The notes beneath the pieces were generated by a model that had not been told where the DNA came from, ran no database searches, and saw only the letters and a list, made by a program, of their open reading frames with translations. This document shows positions 40,801 to 49,627 of a DNA stretch of 64,000 nucleotides, piece after piece (the stretch's first letter is position 1; each line of letters opens with the position of its first letter). A program made the position numbers and the translations under genes. Source of the stretch: Agarivorans sp. Toyoura001 (GTDB taxonomy: Bacteria; Pseudomonadota; Gammaproteobacteria; Enterobacterales; Celerinatantimonadaceae). The stretch is taken from contig NZ_BJEQ01000014.1 of the NCBI RefSeq assembly GCF_005405585.1, positions 1-64,000 on the forward strand. The letters run 5' to 3'.

Positions 40801-41162
40801 AGATTATTGTGCCCAACAAGGCCTTTATCACCGAGCAGTTTATTAACTGGTCATTGACCGATCCAATAACTCGTGTGGTACTCATGGTGCAAGTTAAACA
40901 AGGTTCCGACAACAACTTGGTGACACAGATATTGCAAGAAGCGGTGGAAGCAAACAGCTTAGTATTAACCAACCCACAACCTGAAATTTACTTCACCGAA
41001 TATACTAACAACGGCATGAAATTCGAGATGCGAGTCTATGTAAGTGAGATGCGTTATCGCTTACCGATGACCCATGAGTTGTACACTTTGATCAACGACA
41101 AGTTTAAGGCGAATAGCATAGACATCGCCTACCCACAATTAGATGTATCTCTCAATTCTTAG
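37884..41162 (+). CDS. mscM: Miniconductance mechanosensitive channel MscM-like
   Basis: This 1092-residue protein is a large MscS-family channel like E. coli YjeP/MscM (1107), which opens under hypo-osmotic tension. It has a signal peptide (1-23), a Gln/Leu-rich periplasmic helical, coiled-coil domain to about residue 475, then about eleven membrane helices. The C-terminal MscS core begins near GLGFGLQEIFANFISGLI (split around 920), followed by the cytoplasmic beta domain with RIGDTVTIRELTGT and IIVPNKAFI. It sits downstream of psd, as in E. coli; the 126-base gap holds the inverted repeat. Confidence 0.93.
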   Translation: MKPTLLLRWLALPLLIFCMAAQANVGGENHLKSLIGSLDTQPSNLNTQQQQLIYEESLALLKEGNDYREKAKYYRSIINNFSRLRKDLQDQLNQYQAPEISQLDTLNSNQLTEQLNTWQATLNSSSARIDELKQRQFAIDLDVSEHHQRSGPLRQQLSSLRSKLEALQFGVLSEVEEAQRVRTQVNEASLTAQLAMLELAAQSANQRNELLQLEISLLQRQQFSQKRIVEELKNRLSQEHRAEAKRLSEQLAFTAPELLELPLVKEVVDQNQHIQRQLSALFDQSEQIALLQQHANNELEHIKLTFANFKEQVSWLKVTRSYGEYLREQISSLPKAKTLAPIEQQIIEVRISKHRHQNLIYTLRSQAQQQAKQQLIASLSDEQQQILRKHLKLNQQLSDKYQLELDSRLFELARLKLDYSKLNDELRIINQEANQELFWTADVKAIDLSFFSDVRQSVIWLLNIQQLKQLKLSIQNLSWLWLVWLSLVAASMVYVRHLKMHWLKGYLQRIDSKTGNITRDKFHYTLSNLLLSAALATPLALFIGSVGFALNYKWEYAFSRDVGDALINVALVLWLFHLLQQFCQKNGLLNTHFKWPLVNIQQAITLIRRLVYISLPLVFVLNLCILQTSQPAYSGLARLAFIGLLLWVAYGFHSIYRIELPVNYRLDIFKAPQLAKKLIWGAAISIPLMAALASAAGFFATAFTVYWQVVLSFIIAVVFMLSYLLIHRWMLLQRRRIAFDRAKVRRAEMIAQRHAEDEDPSISSEGFVEAIEEPVIDLDTISAQSLGLLRAALILALVLVLLFSWSEMTSAFSFLDNITLWESNTSRAGVAAVNEITLRSLGSALLVFFFAMLLIRNLPGLLELMVLQHLSLNPGTGFAITTMINYMVILFSIFSGFGLLGIEWSKLQWLVAALTVGLGFGLQEIFANFISGLIILFEKPIRIGDTVTIRELTGTISNIETRATTIVDWDRKEIIVPNKAFITEQFINWSLTDPITRVVLMVQVKQGSDNNLVTQILQEAVEANSLVLTNPQPEIYFTEYTNNGMKFEMRVYVSEMRYRLPMTHELYTLINDKFKANSIDIAYPQLDVSLNS

Positions 41163-41233
41163 TTGAGGCTTTGGGTATCGTAGAGCTTTAAAAAAACCGT
41201 TATTTCAAATAATTAGCTCAGAGATCTTAGAAC

Positions 41234-42637
41234 ATGGCCTTGCATAAACACCTTAAGCTGTTGGTTTGTTTAATTGTTCCCCTACTTATTTTGGCGCTGC
41301 CTACCAGCGCAATTCCTTTAGCTGACCTCACCATAGTACAGCATCGAATCATTGCCATTTTTGTAATGGCGGCTTTGCTGTGGATTTTTGAGCCAGTGCC
41401 GGTATTTGCCACCTCATTACTGATCATTACCCTTGAGTTAGTACTTATTTCCAATCAAGGGATTAGTGTGTTTATCGCCGATAATGGCAGCGCACCAATG
41501 GGCGACTTACTGCCTTACACCAGTATTTTTAATGCCTTCTCTTCGCCCATCATTATCTTATTCATGGGGGGTTTTGCTTTAGCCATTGCGGCATCTAAGT
41601 TTGAACTAGATAACAACCTTGCACGAGTGCTACTCAAACCGTTCGGCAAACGCATCCCAATGATTATGTTAGGCATTATGCTGATTACCGCCATCTTCAG
41701 CATGTTTATGAGTAATACTGCCACCACGGTCATGATGCTCGCTATTGTAGGCCCACTTATTGCCGCAGCCCCGCGCAACGATCTCGGCATGAAAGGGCTT
41801 ATTTTGGCGATTCCAGTTGCTGCCAATACCGGTGGTATTGGTACTCCTATTGGTACTCCACCTAACGCCATCGCCCTGCAATATATTCCTGAAGGCCAAG
41901 TTACCTTTGCGTCTTGGATGGCTTTTGGTATTCCCTTTGTGATTATTCAGCTCGCTATTGCTTGGTTTTTACTATGTAAACTTTACCCATCAAAAACCGG
42001 AGTTTTGGAGCTAAATCTTAAAGGGACTTTTCAAAAAAGTACTCGCGCCTACATTGTTTACGCTACTTTCGCCTTAACTATTTTATTGTGGTTAAGTACC
42101 GCTTGGCATGGCATGAACAGCTACGTGGTGGCGATTATTCCACTCGCTGTGTTCACCCTTACCGGCGTAATCGGTAAAGACGACTTAAAGCTATTTAACT
42201 GGGATGTATTGTGGTTAGTAGCCGGTGGTATCGCTATGGGCATGGCCTTAGAAAAAAGCGGTTTAGCCGCAAAAATCGCCACCTCAATCGACTTCTCTAG
42301 CATGCCGACTTTAGCGGTGATTGTAGTGCTATCGATAGTCTGTGTGGTTATGGCTAATTTTATGTCAAATACTGCAACAGCTAACTTAATTATGCCTATA
42401 GCAGCGGCGGTAGCTACCAGCTTAAGTGGCTTAGATGGCGATGGTGGAATCACCACATTGTTGATTATTGTCGCGCTGTCGGCGTCGTTAGGCATGATGT
42501 TGCCTGTCAGTACTCCGCCCAACGCCCTCGCCTATTCTACCGGTTTTATTGAAACTAAAGATTTGATCAAAATTGGCGGGGTTATGGGAACCACCGGCTT
42601 GGCATTGCTATACATTGCCATGATGGTTATTTTGTAA
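41234..42637 (+). CDS. DASS/SLC13 family sodium-coupled anion transporter
   Basis: The divalent-anion:sodium symporter family (VcINDY-like) imports C4-dicarboxylates, citrate or sulfate. The 467-residue protein has about eleven membrane helices. Both copies of the substrate/Na+ motif are intact: SNTAT with TPPNAIA in the first half, and SNTATAN with STPPNALA in the second. Its position next to frd suggests C4-dicarboxylate transport, but sequence alone does not settle the substrate. Confidence 0.88.
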   Translation: MALHKHLKLLVCLIVPLLILALPTSAIPLADLTIVQHRIIAIFVMAALLWIFEPVPVFATSLLIITLELVLISNQGISVFIADNGSAPMGDLLPYTSIFNAFSSPIIILFMGGFALAIAASKFELDNNLARVLLKPFGKRIPMIMLGIMLITAIFSMFMSNTATTVMMLAIVGPLIAAAPRNDLGMKGLILAIPVAANTGGIGTPIGTPPNAIALQYIPEGQVTFASWMAFGIPFVIIQLAIAWFLLCKLYPSKTGVLELNLKGTFQKSTRAYIVYATFALTILLWLSTAWHGMNSYVVAIIPLAVFTLTGVIGKDDLKLFNWDVLWLVAGGIAMGMALEKSGLAAKIATSIDFSSMPTLAVIVVLSIVCVVMANFMSNTATANLIMPIAAAVATSLSGLDGDGGITTLLIIVALSASLGMMLPVSTPPNALAYSTGFIETKDLIKIGGVMGTTGLALLYIAMMVIL

Positions 42638-42645
42638 CAGCCCAA

Positions 42646-42669
42646 CTAAAAAGGGAGCGATTGCTCCCT
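42646..42669 (-). terminator. Terminator after epmA
   Basis: AGGGAGC and GCTCCCT form a 7-bp stem with a 4-base loop, followed on the minus strand by five U. It closes epmA and lies between it and the convergent transporter gene. Confidence 0.8.
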
Positions 42670-42686
42670 GCTCTCCCTGCGAAATA

Positions 42687-43661
42687 CTAAGCTCGCTCGA
42701 TGCTAAAACTTTGCACTTGCTGAATATTGTCGGTTTCTAGCGCTAGCATCAATAAACGGTCAATGCCCAAGGCCACGCCAGCACACTCTGGCAAACCTGC
42801 AGCCAAGGCAGCTAAAAAGCGTTTATCTATCTGCGCGGGGGCTAAACCATGTTGCTCTCTCACTTGCTGGTCTTTAGCAAAACGCCGTGCTTGTTCTTCT
42901 GCATCGGTTAGTTCATGAAAACCATTGGCTAGCTCTACGCCTTTAAAATAAAGCTCAAAGCGCTCAGCCACTCGGGGATCGGTAGCTGAAATTTTAGCTA
43001 AAGCAGCTTGCGAAGCAGGGAAGTGATAAACAAAACAAGGCCGCTGCTGGCCGATATACGGCTCTACTCCTAAAGAGAATAGCAATTGTAAAATCGTGTC
43101 TCGATCAGTTTCCTGCTCAACTAAATCGGCTACCGACAAACCCTTCGCTACTTCAACAAAATCGGCATGGCTAGCACCTAATGGGTTAATGCCTAGGCTT
43201 TGCTCAAAGGCCTCAACATAAGTTAACCGTTCAGCGCTACCACAAGCCAGCACTAAGTCTATCAGCGTGTCCATTTCGTCCATTAAAGCGAAATGGTCAA
43301 AACCCACGCGATACCACTCCAGCATTGTAAATTCTGGGTTGTGAAAGCGCCCAGCTTCTTCATTGCGAAATGCCTTAGCGATTTGATAAATACAGCCGCT
43401 ACCTGCCGCCAGTAAGCGCTTCATATGAAACTCTGGCGAGGTTTGCAAATACAAGCTCATGGAGTGAGGCGCAGCCGGCCCAGTTAAGGTAGTGGCAAAG
43501 CTATGTAAATGAACATCACTCACGCACGCTTGGCTCATGCTTGGCGTTTCTACTTCCATCACTTTTCGCGCAGCAAAAAAGCATCTGATTTTGTTAATGA
43601 TTTCTGCTCTAGCTTGAAGAGTCTCGATACTTGCAGAGGGTTGCCAAAGTGTTTCAGACAT
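42687..43661 (-). CDS. epmA: EF-P-lysine beta-lysyltransferase EpmA
   Basis: EpmA is a class II lysyl-tRNA-synthetase paralogue lacking the anticodon domain; it attaches (R)-beta-lysine to Lys34 of EF-P. Class II motifs ([20 protein letters not shown], split around 100-120, and [12 protein letters not shown] near the end) are visible. The frame opens at 43679, but ATG 43661 ([12 protein letters not shown]) aligns with E. coli EpmA and has AGGA nine bases upstream. Its partners epmB and efp lie 4.5 kb away in this window. Confidence 0.95.
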   Translation of the reverse strand: MSETLWQPSASIETLQARAEIINKIRCFFAARKVMEVETPSMSQACVSDVHLHSFATTLTGPAAPHSMSLYLQTSPEFHMKRLLAAGSGCIYQIAKAFRNEEAGRFHNPEFTMLEWYRVGFDHFALMDEMDTLIDLVLACGSAERLTYVEAFEQSLGINPLGASHADFVEVAKGLSVADLVEQETDRDTILQLLFSLGVEPYIGQQRPCFVYHFPASQAALAKISATDPRVAERFELYFKGVELANGFHELTDAEEQARRFAKDQQVREQHGLAPAQIDKRFLAALAAGLPECAGVALGIDRLLMLALETDNIQQVQSFSIERA

Positions 43662-43786
43662 GCAAATTTTTTCCTGCATTGAGTTAGTTTTTATCGCGAG
43701 GTTTTATACCACTTTGCTAACAAAAGCGGGAGTTATATCTCAAAAGACAAATTATCTCGGAAGCCTGCTCAAAGTAGCGCCAATAT

Positions 43787-43800
43787 TTGATTTTAGTCAA
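43787..43800 (+). promoter_or_regulatory. FNR-type box upstream of frdA
   Basis: TTGAT-TTTA-GTCAA matches the FNR palindrome TTGAT-N4-ATCAA with one mismatch, 58 bases before the frdA start codon. This is where an activating FNR dimer is expected for anaerobic frd expression. CRP could bind a similar dyad less well. Confidence 0.65.
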
Positions 43801-43858
43801 ACATCAAAAAGCGAATACCCGCACAATCATTGTAGGCTTATTTCGTATGGAGAAAAGC

Positions 43859-45652
43859 GTGGAAGTAATCAAAACTGATGTCGCCATTGTTGGCGCTGGG
43901 GGAGCAGGCTTACGTGCTGCTATTGAAGTTGCCGAGCAACACCCCGAGTTAGAAGTGGCTCTCATTTCAAAAGTATACCCAATGCGCAGCCACACGGTTG
44001 CCGCCGAGGGTGGTGCTGCTGGTGTAGCCCAAGACCACGATAGCTTTGATAACCACTTTAACGACACCGTATCCGGTGGCGATTGGTTATGTGAGCAAGA
44101 CGTAGTGGACTTTTTTGTTGAGCGAGCCCCCAAAGAACTGACTCAACTTGAGCACTGGGGTTGTCCGTGGTCTCGCCGACCAGACGGCAGCGTTAATGTT
44201 CGCCGCTTTGGTGGAATGAAAATTGAGCGCACCTGGTTTGCTGCAGACAAAAGTGGCTTTCACATTCTCCACACCTTATTTCAAACCTCGACTAAATACC
44301 CCAGCATTAAACGTTACGACGAGCACTTTGTTTTAGATTTAGTCGTAGAAGACGGCCAAGTAAAAGGCGTGATTGCCCTTGATATCGCCGAAGGCGTAGC
44401 CAAATTGATTCAAGCCAAATCGGTGATTATTGCTACCGGTGGCGCAGGCAGAGTGTATCGCTTTAATACCAATGGCGGCATTGTTACCGGTGACGGCATG
44501 GCTTTGGCCTATCGCCATGGTGTAGCACTGCGAGACATGGAGTTTGTGCAATATCACCCAACGGGCTTACCTGGTTCAGGGATTTTGATGACAGAAGGTT
44601 GTCGTGGTGAAGGCGGTATTCTTACCAATAAAGACGGTTACCGTTACCTGCAAGATTACGGCTTGGGACCTGAAACGCCAGTCGGCGAACCTAAAAACAA
44701 ATACATGGAGCTTGGCCCACGCGACCGCTTAAGCCAATGTTTCTGGCAAGAAGCCCAGCTAGGTCGCACCATTGAAGGGCCAAATGGCGATTATGTTCAC
44801 CTCGACCTCACTCACTTAGGCGAAGATTACTTATTAGAACGCCTGCCGTTTATTTGTGAGTTAGCCAAAGCTTACATGGGTGTAGACCCAGTGAAAGAGC
44901 CAATCCCTGTTCGCCCTACTGTGCATTACACCATGGGTGGAATTGAAACTGACGGCCGCTGTGCCACCTCATTAAAAGGCTTATACGCCGCTGGTGAGTG
45001 TTCCTCGGTAGGTTTACATGGCGCTAATCGCTTGGGGTCTAACTCCTTAACCGAGATTACCGTATTTGGCCAAGTCGCTGGAGAATCTGCAGCACGTAAT
45101 GCGCTAGTATCAACCCATAGCGATAGCGCTTCACTACTTGCCCAAGCGGAACAGACTTTAGCGAAGTATCAAGCCTTAAAAACCAATCAAGGTGATGAAA
45201 AGACTTCTGATATTCGCAACGAACTCGGTCGCACCATGGAAGATGGCGTAGGTATTTATCGAACCGAAGAAGCAATGCAGACAACTATCGATAAAATCGC
45301 CGAGTTAAAACAGCGCTATAAAAACATTAAGTTAGTCGACAACAGTGAAGTATTTAATACCGAATGGCTGTATGCCGTAGAGCTTGGGTATTTGTTAGAT
45401 GTGGCAGAGTCGATGGCTGTTTCGGCGATTAACCGCAAAGAGAGTCGCGGTTCTCATCAACGCATTGATGGCTTTGAGCAACGAGACGATGTGAACTTTT
45501 TAAAACACACCTTAGCGAATTACCGCCCCGATATGGCGCCCGAAATTAGCTACAGCGATGTGAAAATCACTAAATCTCAACCTGCAGAACGAGTATACGG
45601 CGCCGCCGCCGATGCTCAAGAAGCAGCTAAAAAACAAGCGGAGGCGAAGTAA
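43859..45652 (+). CDS. frdA: Fumarate reductase flavoprotein subunit
   Basis: FrdA reduces fumarate to succinate in anaerobic respiration. FAD-binding [10 protein letters not shown], the covalent-flavin His45 in [10 protein letters not shown], the active-site [10 protein letters not shown] and [10 protein letters not shown] regions are intact. The frame opens at 43787 and ATG 43847 is available. GTG 43859 is preferred: GGAG lies six bases upstream and the product then aligns exactly with E. coli FrdA ([11 protein letters not shown] against MQTFQADLAIV). frdB follows with one base between stop and start. Confidence 0.96.
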   Translation: MEVIKTDVAIVGAGGAGLRAAIEVAEQHPELEVALISKVYPMRSHTVAAEGGAAGVAQDHDSFDNHFNDTVSGGDWLCEQDVVDFFVERAPKELTQLEHWGCPWSRRPDGSVNVRRFGGMKIERTWFAADKSGFHILHTLFQTSTKYPSIKRYDEHFVLDLVVEDGQVKGVIALDIAEGVAKLIQAKSVIIATGGAGRVYRFNTNGGIVTGDGMALAYRHGVALRDMEFVQYHPTGLPGSGILMTEGCRGEGGILTNKDGYRYLQDYGLGPETPVGEPKNKYMELGPRDRLSQCFWQEAQLGRTIEGPNGDYVHLDLTHLGEDYLLERLPFICELAKAYMGVDPVKEPIPVRPTVHYTMGGIETDGRCATSLKGLYAAGECSSVGLHGANRLGSNSLTEITVFGQVAGESAARNALVSTHSDSASLLAQAEQTLAKYQALKTNQGDEKTSDIRNELGRTMEDGVGIYRTEEAMQTTIDKIAELKQRYKNIKLVDNSEVFNTEWLYAVELGYLLDVAESMAVSAINRKESRGSHQRIDGFEQRDDVNFLKHTLANYRPDMAPEISYSDVKITKSQPAERVYGAAADAQEAAKKQAEAK

Positions 45653-45653
45653 A

Positions 45654-46388
45654 ATGGCTGAAGTGATGAAAATTGAGATCTTACGCTATCGTCCAGAAAC
45701 TGATAAAGAACCGGTATGGCAAACCTTTGATGTGCCTTTTACTCGCGAGATGTCGCTATTAGAAGCTTTGGCTTACATTAAAGATGAACTAGACCCAACC
45801 TTAAGCTACCGCTGGTCTTGCCGAATGGCGATTTGTGGTAGCTGCGGCATGATGGTGAATGGGATACCTAAGTTAGGTTGTAAAACCTTCCTTCGTGATT
45901 ACCCAAAAGGAATGAAGGTTGAAGCCTTAGCCAACTTCCCTATCGAGCGTGACTTGGTAGTTGATATGAGCGACTTCATCGAGAAGCTTGAGTCAGTTAA
46001 GCCTTACATCATTAACGATAATCCTAAGTCGCTAGACGATGGTTGCCACACTCAATCACCTAAAGACATGGCGCAATACAAGCAGTTTTCCATGTGTATT
46101 AACTGTGGCCTTTGTTATGCAGCGTGTCCGCAGTATGGTTTGGATAAATCATTCACTGGTCCTGCCGCTTTAGCCATATTGCATCGCTATAACCAAGATA
46201 ATCGTGACGCTGGTAAAGCAGAGCGAATGAAGATAGTTAACGCCGAAGAAGGCGCTTGGGGCTGCACCTTTGTAGGTTACTGCTCACAAGTGTGTCCCAA
46301 AGACGTAGACCCTGCAGCAGCAATTCAACTTGGAAAAGTAGATAGCGCTAAAGACTATGTAATTGCCATGTTCAAGCCAGGAGAGTAA
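45654..46388 (+). CDS. frdB: Fumarate reductase iron-sulfur subunit
   Basis: FrdB passes electrons from menaquinol to FrdA through three clusters. The [2Fe-2S] site is [12 protein letters not shown] plus a later Cys, and the [4Fe-4S]/[3Fe-4S] sites are [12 protein letters not shown] and [20 protein letters not shown] 45654 ([15 protein letters not shown]) is the start, with GAGGCGAAG upstream; the longer frame from 45612 lies inside frdA. The product is 244 residues (E. coli 244). Confidence 0.96.
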   Translation: MAEVMKIEILRYRPETDKEPVWQTFDVPFTREMSLLEALAYIKDELDPTLSYRWSCRMAICGSCGMMVNGIPKLGCKTFLRDYPKGMKVEALANFPIERDLVVDMSDFIEKLESVKPYIINDNPKSLDDGCHTQSPKDMAQYKQFSMCINCGLCYAACPQYGLDKSFTGPAALAILHRYNQDNRDAGKAERMKIVNAEEGAWGCTFVGYCSQVCPKDVDPAAAIQLGKVDSAKDYVIAMFKPGE

Positions 46389-46390
46389 GC

Positions 46391-46780
46391 ATGACTAAAC
46401 GTAAACCTTACGAACGCAAAATGGGCGCAACTTGGTGGCTTAAAAACGCGTTTCATACCAAGTACATCATTCGCGAAGGCTCCAGCTTAGTCATCGCTAT
46501 TTACAGCATGGTGCTGCTATTTGGCTTGTTCCGCTTAAGCCAAGGGACTGACGCATTCAATGGCTGGTTAGGCGCAATGAGCCAACCTGCTTGGCTTGCC
46601 TTTCACTTGCTCACCCTAGTATGGACGCTGTATCACAGCATTACTTGGTTTAGCCTAGCGCCTAAAGCCGCCAACTTATGGCTTGGACAAAAGCGAGTGC
46701 CAGACAGCTGGATAGTTAACAGTATGTACGGCGCGTTAGCGGGTATAAGTGTAGTTGGCCTAGTATTGGTATTGATTTAG
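46391..46780 (+). CDS. frdC: Fumarate reductase membrane anchor FrdC
   Basis: FrdC is one of two haem-free membrane anchors of quinol:fumarate reductase. The start TKRKPYERKMGATWWL and three hydrophobic helices in 129 residues match FrdC of E. coli (131). It follows frdB after two bases. Confidence 0.93.
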   Translation: MTKRKPYERKMGATWWLKNAFHTKYIIREGSSLVIAIYSMVLLFGLFRLSQGTDAFNGWLGAMSQPAWLAFHLLTLVWTLYHSITWFSLAPKAANLWLGQKRVPDSWIVNSMYGALAGISVVGLVLVLI

Positions 46781-46789
46781 GAGAAACAG

Positions 46790-47143
46790 ATGAAACGTTC
46801 TAACGAACCGGTGTTTTGGGGAATGTTTGGCGCTGGCGGCATGGTAGCTGCGCTGTTCACACCTATTGCTATATTAATCACTGGCCTACTGGTACCTCTG
46901 GGAATTATTCCTGCCGAGCAGTTTTCTTATGAAAGAGTCTTAGCCTTCTCACAACACTGGTTAGGCGCGGCAGTAATTTGGGTGATTGTAAGCTTACCGC
47001 TGTGGTTGTGCATGCATCGCCTCTACCATACCTTACACGACTTTGGGATCCATGCTGGTAACCTAGTAAAAGCACTATTCTACGGGGTGGCATTTGCTGG
47101 CTCGGTAGCTTGCGCTACACTGCTATTACTAGGCTTAATCTAA
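46790..47143 (+). CDS. frdD: Fumarate reductase membrane anchor FrdD
   Basis: FrdD is the second membrane anchor and shapes the quinol site with FrdC. The 117 residues hold three helices; RSNEPVFWGMFGAGGM and the HRLYHTLHDFGIH segment are characteristic. AGGAGAAACAG precedes the ATG. The operon ends with a strong hairpin directly after the stop. Confidence 0.93.
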   Translation: MKRSNEPVFWGMFGAGGMVAALFTPIAILITGLLVPLGIIPAEQFSYERVLAFSQHWLGAAVIWVIVSLPLWLCMHRLYHTLHDFGIHAGNLVKALFYGVAFAGSVACATLLLLGLI

Positions 47144-47174
47144 AAAAAAAGCGGGCTAAGGCTAGCCCGCTTTT
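47144..47174. terminator. Bidirectional terminator after frdD
   Basis: GCGGGCTA and TAGCCCGC form an 8-bp stem with a 4-base loop, flanked by an A-tract on the left and four T on the right. The stop codon of the convergent small ORF lies inside it. Confidence 0.88.
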
Positions 47175-47380
47175 AAATCTTTTTGGCAGTTACGTTTTAG
47201 CGAACTAATTTCTAGCTCTAACTGCTGTTCTCGTTGTTTTAATAAATCGAGCTCGGCTTCTTTACTAGCCAATAGCTCAAAAACACCGGTTGGGTAATCT
47301 CCTGAGCCTTTAGCAAAACGAAGTCGATTCGAATAACGTCTGTCTACATGTTCCACGGGAGCATCTGCAACTACATTCAT
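47162..47380 (-). CDS. Small conserved-looking protein of unknown function
   Basis: A 72-residue product, not recognised. The second half (about 38-65) is rich in Glu, Leu, Lys and Gln with heptad character (LLASKEAELDLLKQREQQLE) and probably forms a coiled coil; the first half has YSNRLRFAKGSGDYPTG. It has a reasonable ribosome-binding site (AAAGG eight bases before ATG) and runs up to a terminator, which supports a real gene. A perfect FNR palindrome lies about 80 bases upstream of the start. No membrane segment is present. Confidence 0.6.
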   Translation of the reverse strand: MNVVADAPVEHVDRRYSNRLRFAKGSGDYPTGVFELLASKEAELDLLKQREQQLELEISSLKRNCQKDLKAG

Positions 47381-47456
47381 ATTGATAACCTTTCTATCAT
47401 TAACAATGTGGTAGATTAAGCATTGCAGACAAATTGCGATTACGCAAAGTGAAAAT

Positions 47457-47470
47457 TTGATTTAAATCAA
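47457..47470 (-). promoter_or_regulatory. Perfect FNR/CRP-type palindrome
   Basis: TTGAT-TTAA-ATCAA is an exact match to the FNR palindrome and is symmetric. It lies in the intergenic region between efp and the 72-residue ORF, 77 bases before that ORF's ATG; a candidate -10 could not be placed confidently. Confidence 0.6.
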
Positions 47471-47563
47471 AGCGATTGAACCATAAGATTTATTCAACTG
47501 GCAAACATAATTTTGTTCTTTAAACACAGCTAAATTCGCTAGTTTTGCTAAAAATTAACAAAT

Positions 47564-47591
47564 AAAAAAGGGAGCCTAGGGCTCCCTTTTT
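47564..47591 (-). terminator. Terminator after efp
   Basis: GGGAGCC and GGCTCCC form a 7-bp stem around TAG (47570-47586), extended by flanking A/T pairs, ending in six U on the minus strand. Confidence 0.9.
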
Positions 47592-47605
47592 CTTAACTGT
47601 AGCGC

Positions 47606-48172
47606 TTATTTTACACGGCCCACATATTCAGCACTGCGTGTATCAACTTTTACTACTTCACCAATTTGAATAAACAACGGTACACGCACTACCGCACCGG
47701 TAGTTAGCGTAGCAGGTTTACCACCCGTACCGGCGGTATCGCCTTTCAGACCAGGGTCGGTCTCTGTTACTTCTAATTCCACAAAATTAGGAGGCGTTAC
47801 TAAGATTGGGTTTTCATTCCAAGTGGTAATAACACATACGTCTTGCTCAACTAACCATTTAGCCGTCTCGCCCACTGCTTTTTCATCTGCAGCAATTTGC
47901 TCAAAGGTATCGTTGTTCATGAAGTGGTAGAATTCGCCATCGTTATACAGGTAGGCTAATTCATAATCCATCACATCTGCTGCTTCAACTGACTCACCAG
48001 ATTTGAAGGTTTTCTCTAATACTTTACCGGTTAACAAACGGCGCAATTTAACGCGGCTAAATGCTTGGCCTTTGCCTGGTTTTACAAATTCATTTTCTAG
48101 AATTGCATAAGGCTCGCCGTCGAGCATAATTTTTAGCCCGCCTTTGAATTCACTGGTACTATATGACGCCAT
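47606..48172 (-). CDS. efp: Elongation factor P
   Basis: EF-P rescues ribosomes stalled on polyproline. The 188-residue protein has the KOW-like N-domain and two OB domains ending in [10 protein letters not shown]. Lys34 in the loop [10 protein letters not shown] is the residue beta-lysylated by EpmA; the PGKGQ form is the beta-lysine type, not the Arg32 rhamnosylated type. It is divergent from epmB, with 34 bases between the starts. Confidence 0.98.
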   Translation of the reverse strand: MASYSTSEFKGGLKIMLDGEPYAILENEFVKPGKGQAFSRVKLRRLLTGKVLEKTFKSGESVEAADVMDYELAYLYNDGEFYHFMNNDTFEQIAADEKAVGETAKWLVEQDVCVITTWNENPILVTPPNFVELEVTETDPGLKGDTAGTGGKPATLTTGAVVRVPLFIQIGEVVKVDTRSAEYVGRVK

Positions 48173-48206
48173 TTGGTCCTCTACTTACAAGGTAATATCA
48201 ATTTCA

Positions 48207-49229
48207 ATGCTGCGAATAATACCGCGAAACGACGCTGCTGTGCAGGGTAATTGGCAAAAAGAGCTGGCAAACGCCATCACAGATCCCAAAGATCTGCTGC
48301 AATACTTACAATTAGACCCTGAAAACTATCAGTTAGACATCGCAGCACGTAAATTATTCCCAATGCGAGTACCGCTCAGCTTTGTACAACGCATGCAAGT
48401 AGGCGACCCTAAAGACCCATTATTACTGCAGGTATTGCCACAGCGAGAAGAGTTTATTCAAGCCGCAGGTTTTACCGAAGACCCGCTTGAAGAACACCAA
48501 TCTGCCGTACCGGGATTACTGCACAAGTATAAAAGCCGAGTATTATTTATTTTACGCGGGGGCTGTGCGGTAAACTGCAGATATTGTTTTCGTCGCCACT
48601 TCCCTTACCAAGACAACAGCCCTAGCAAGGCAGGTTGGCAGCAAGCCATTGACTACATCGCCAACGATAGCAATATTAACGAAGTGATCTTGAGCGGTGG
48701 CGATCCTTTAATGGCTAATGACGAGCAATTGGCGTGGCTGGTAGAGCAACTTGAGCAAATTAGCCACTTAACACGATTACGTATCCATAGCCGCTTACCG
48801 GTAGTGTTACCTAACCGCATAACCACCGAACTTGTTGAATTGCTGAGCAATACGCGTTTACAAAGCATTATGGTGAGCCACATTAACCACCCCAACGAAG
48901 TGAACGAACCACTTCGAACAGCCTTTTCCAAGCTGCAGCAAGCCGGCGTAACGCTGTTGAATCAAGGGGTGTTATTAAAAGACATCAATGACGATGTAGA
49001 TACCTTAACAGCGTTAAGCGAAGCACTGTTCTCTGCCAACATTCTGCCCTACTACTTATTTTTGTTGGACAAAGTAGCCGGTGCGAGTCACTACGATATT
49101 GACGAACAGCAAGCAGTGTTGATAATGCGTGACTTATACCAACGCTTACCTGGTTTTCTTGTTCCACGCTTAGCACGTGAGCAAGCCGGTAAAAACAGTA
49201 AAACACCGATAGACATCGGCTTGAGCTAA
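48207..49229 (+). CDS. epmB: L-lysine 2,3-aminomutase for EF-P modification, EpmB
   Basis: EpmB is a radical-SAM, PLP-dependent mutase making (R)-beta-lysine for EpmA. The cluster motif CAVNCRYCFRRHF, the SGGDPLM motif and the PLP-lysine region LLDKVAGASHY are visible. Length fits the short E. coli type (342), not the longer clostridial KamA. The frame opens at 48144, but ATG 48207 (MLRIIPRNDAAV) is the likely start, as the earlier frame runs into the divergent efp start. Confidence 0.95.
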   Translation: MLRIIPRNDAAVQGNWQKELANAITDPKDLLQYLQLDPENYQLDIAARKLFPMRVPLSFVQRMQVGDPKDPLLLQVLPQREEFIQAAGFTEDPLEEHQSAVPGLLHKYKSRVLFILRGGCAVNCRYCFRRHFPYQDNSPSKAGWQQAIDYIANDSNINEVILSGGDPLMANDEQLAWLVEQLEQISHLTRLRIHSRLPVVLPNRITTELVELLSNTRLQSIMVSHINHPNEVNEPLRTAFSKLQQAGVTLLNQGVLLKDINDDVDTLTALSEALFSANILPYYLFLLDKVAGASHYDIDEQQAVLIMRDLYQRLPGFLVPRLAREQAGKNSKTPIDIGLS

Positions 49230-49309
49230 ACTAAAACCATAGGGCTTGTTGGCTACACTTTAGGTTAAGCCAGCAAGCACACATTCAACTAGACACAGTG
49301 ACCTTTTCA

Positions 49310-49627
49310 ATGGATAAAACCAAGCTCGTTGAGCAAATACAAGAAAACTTAAAAGACATTTACCATAAAGCCATTGATGCCGATAGCGTGTTAAAGCAGC
49401 AGCAAGAGCAAGGTAAAGCCAAGTTTAGTGCGCTGTTCAAAGGTAGCTTGTTTAAAGACCAACATCGCCAGTTTTTACCTTATGTAGAAGAGTTAGCCAG
49501 TGACTTGGTATTGTTACAAGAATGCCAAGACGATGAGCACTTTGTCACTCAACTAAAAGTAATGGTGGCTAAACTTGAGCAAATGCATAAGTTATTAGTT
49601 GAATTTAAACAACTTACTCGCCAATAG
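49310..49627 (+). CDS. Small helical protein, possibly PriC-like
   Basis: A 105-residue, mostly helical protein with no signal peptide or membrane segment. The segment FKGSLFKDQHRQFLPYVEE resembles the LFD..LF...L..Y..E pattern of the N-terminal half of primosomal protein PriC, but the protein is shorter than PriC and the match is weak. ATG 49310 is used; GTG 49298 in the same frame is possible, and neither has a strong Shine-Dalgarno. Its 3' end overlaps the convergent cyclase gene by 14 bases. Function uncertain. Confidence 0.6.
   Translation: MDKTKLVEQIQENLKDIYHKAIDADSVLKQQQEQGKAKFSALFKGSLFKDQHRQFLPYVEELASDLVLLQECQDDEHFVTQLKVMVAKLEQMHKLLVEFKQLTRQ

Noticed and set aside
40538-40972. 144-codon open frame antisense to mscM (and 41515-41871 and 42121-42522 antisense to the transporter)
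   Set aside because: They lie wholly inside well-supported membrane-protein genes on the other strand, have low-complexity content typical of antisense shadows, and no ribosome-binding site.
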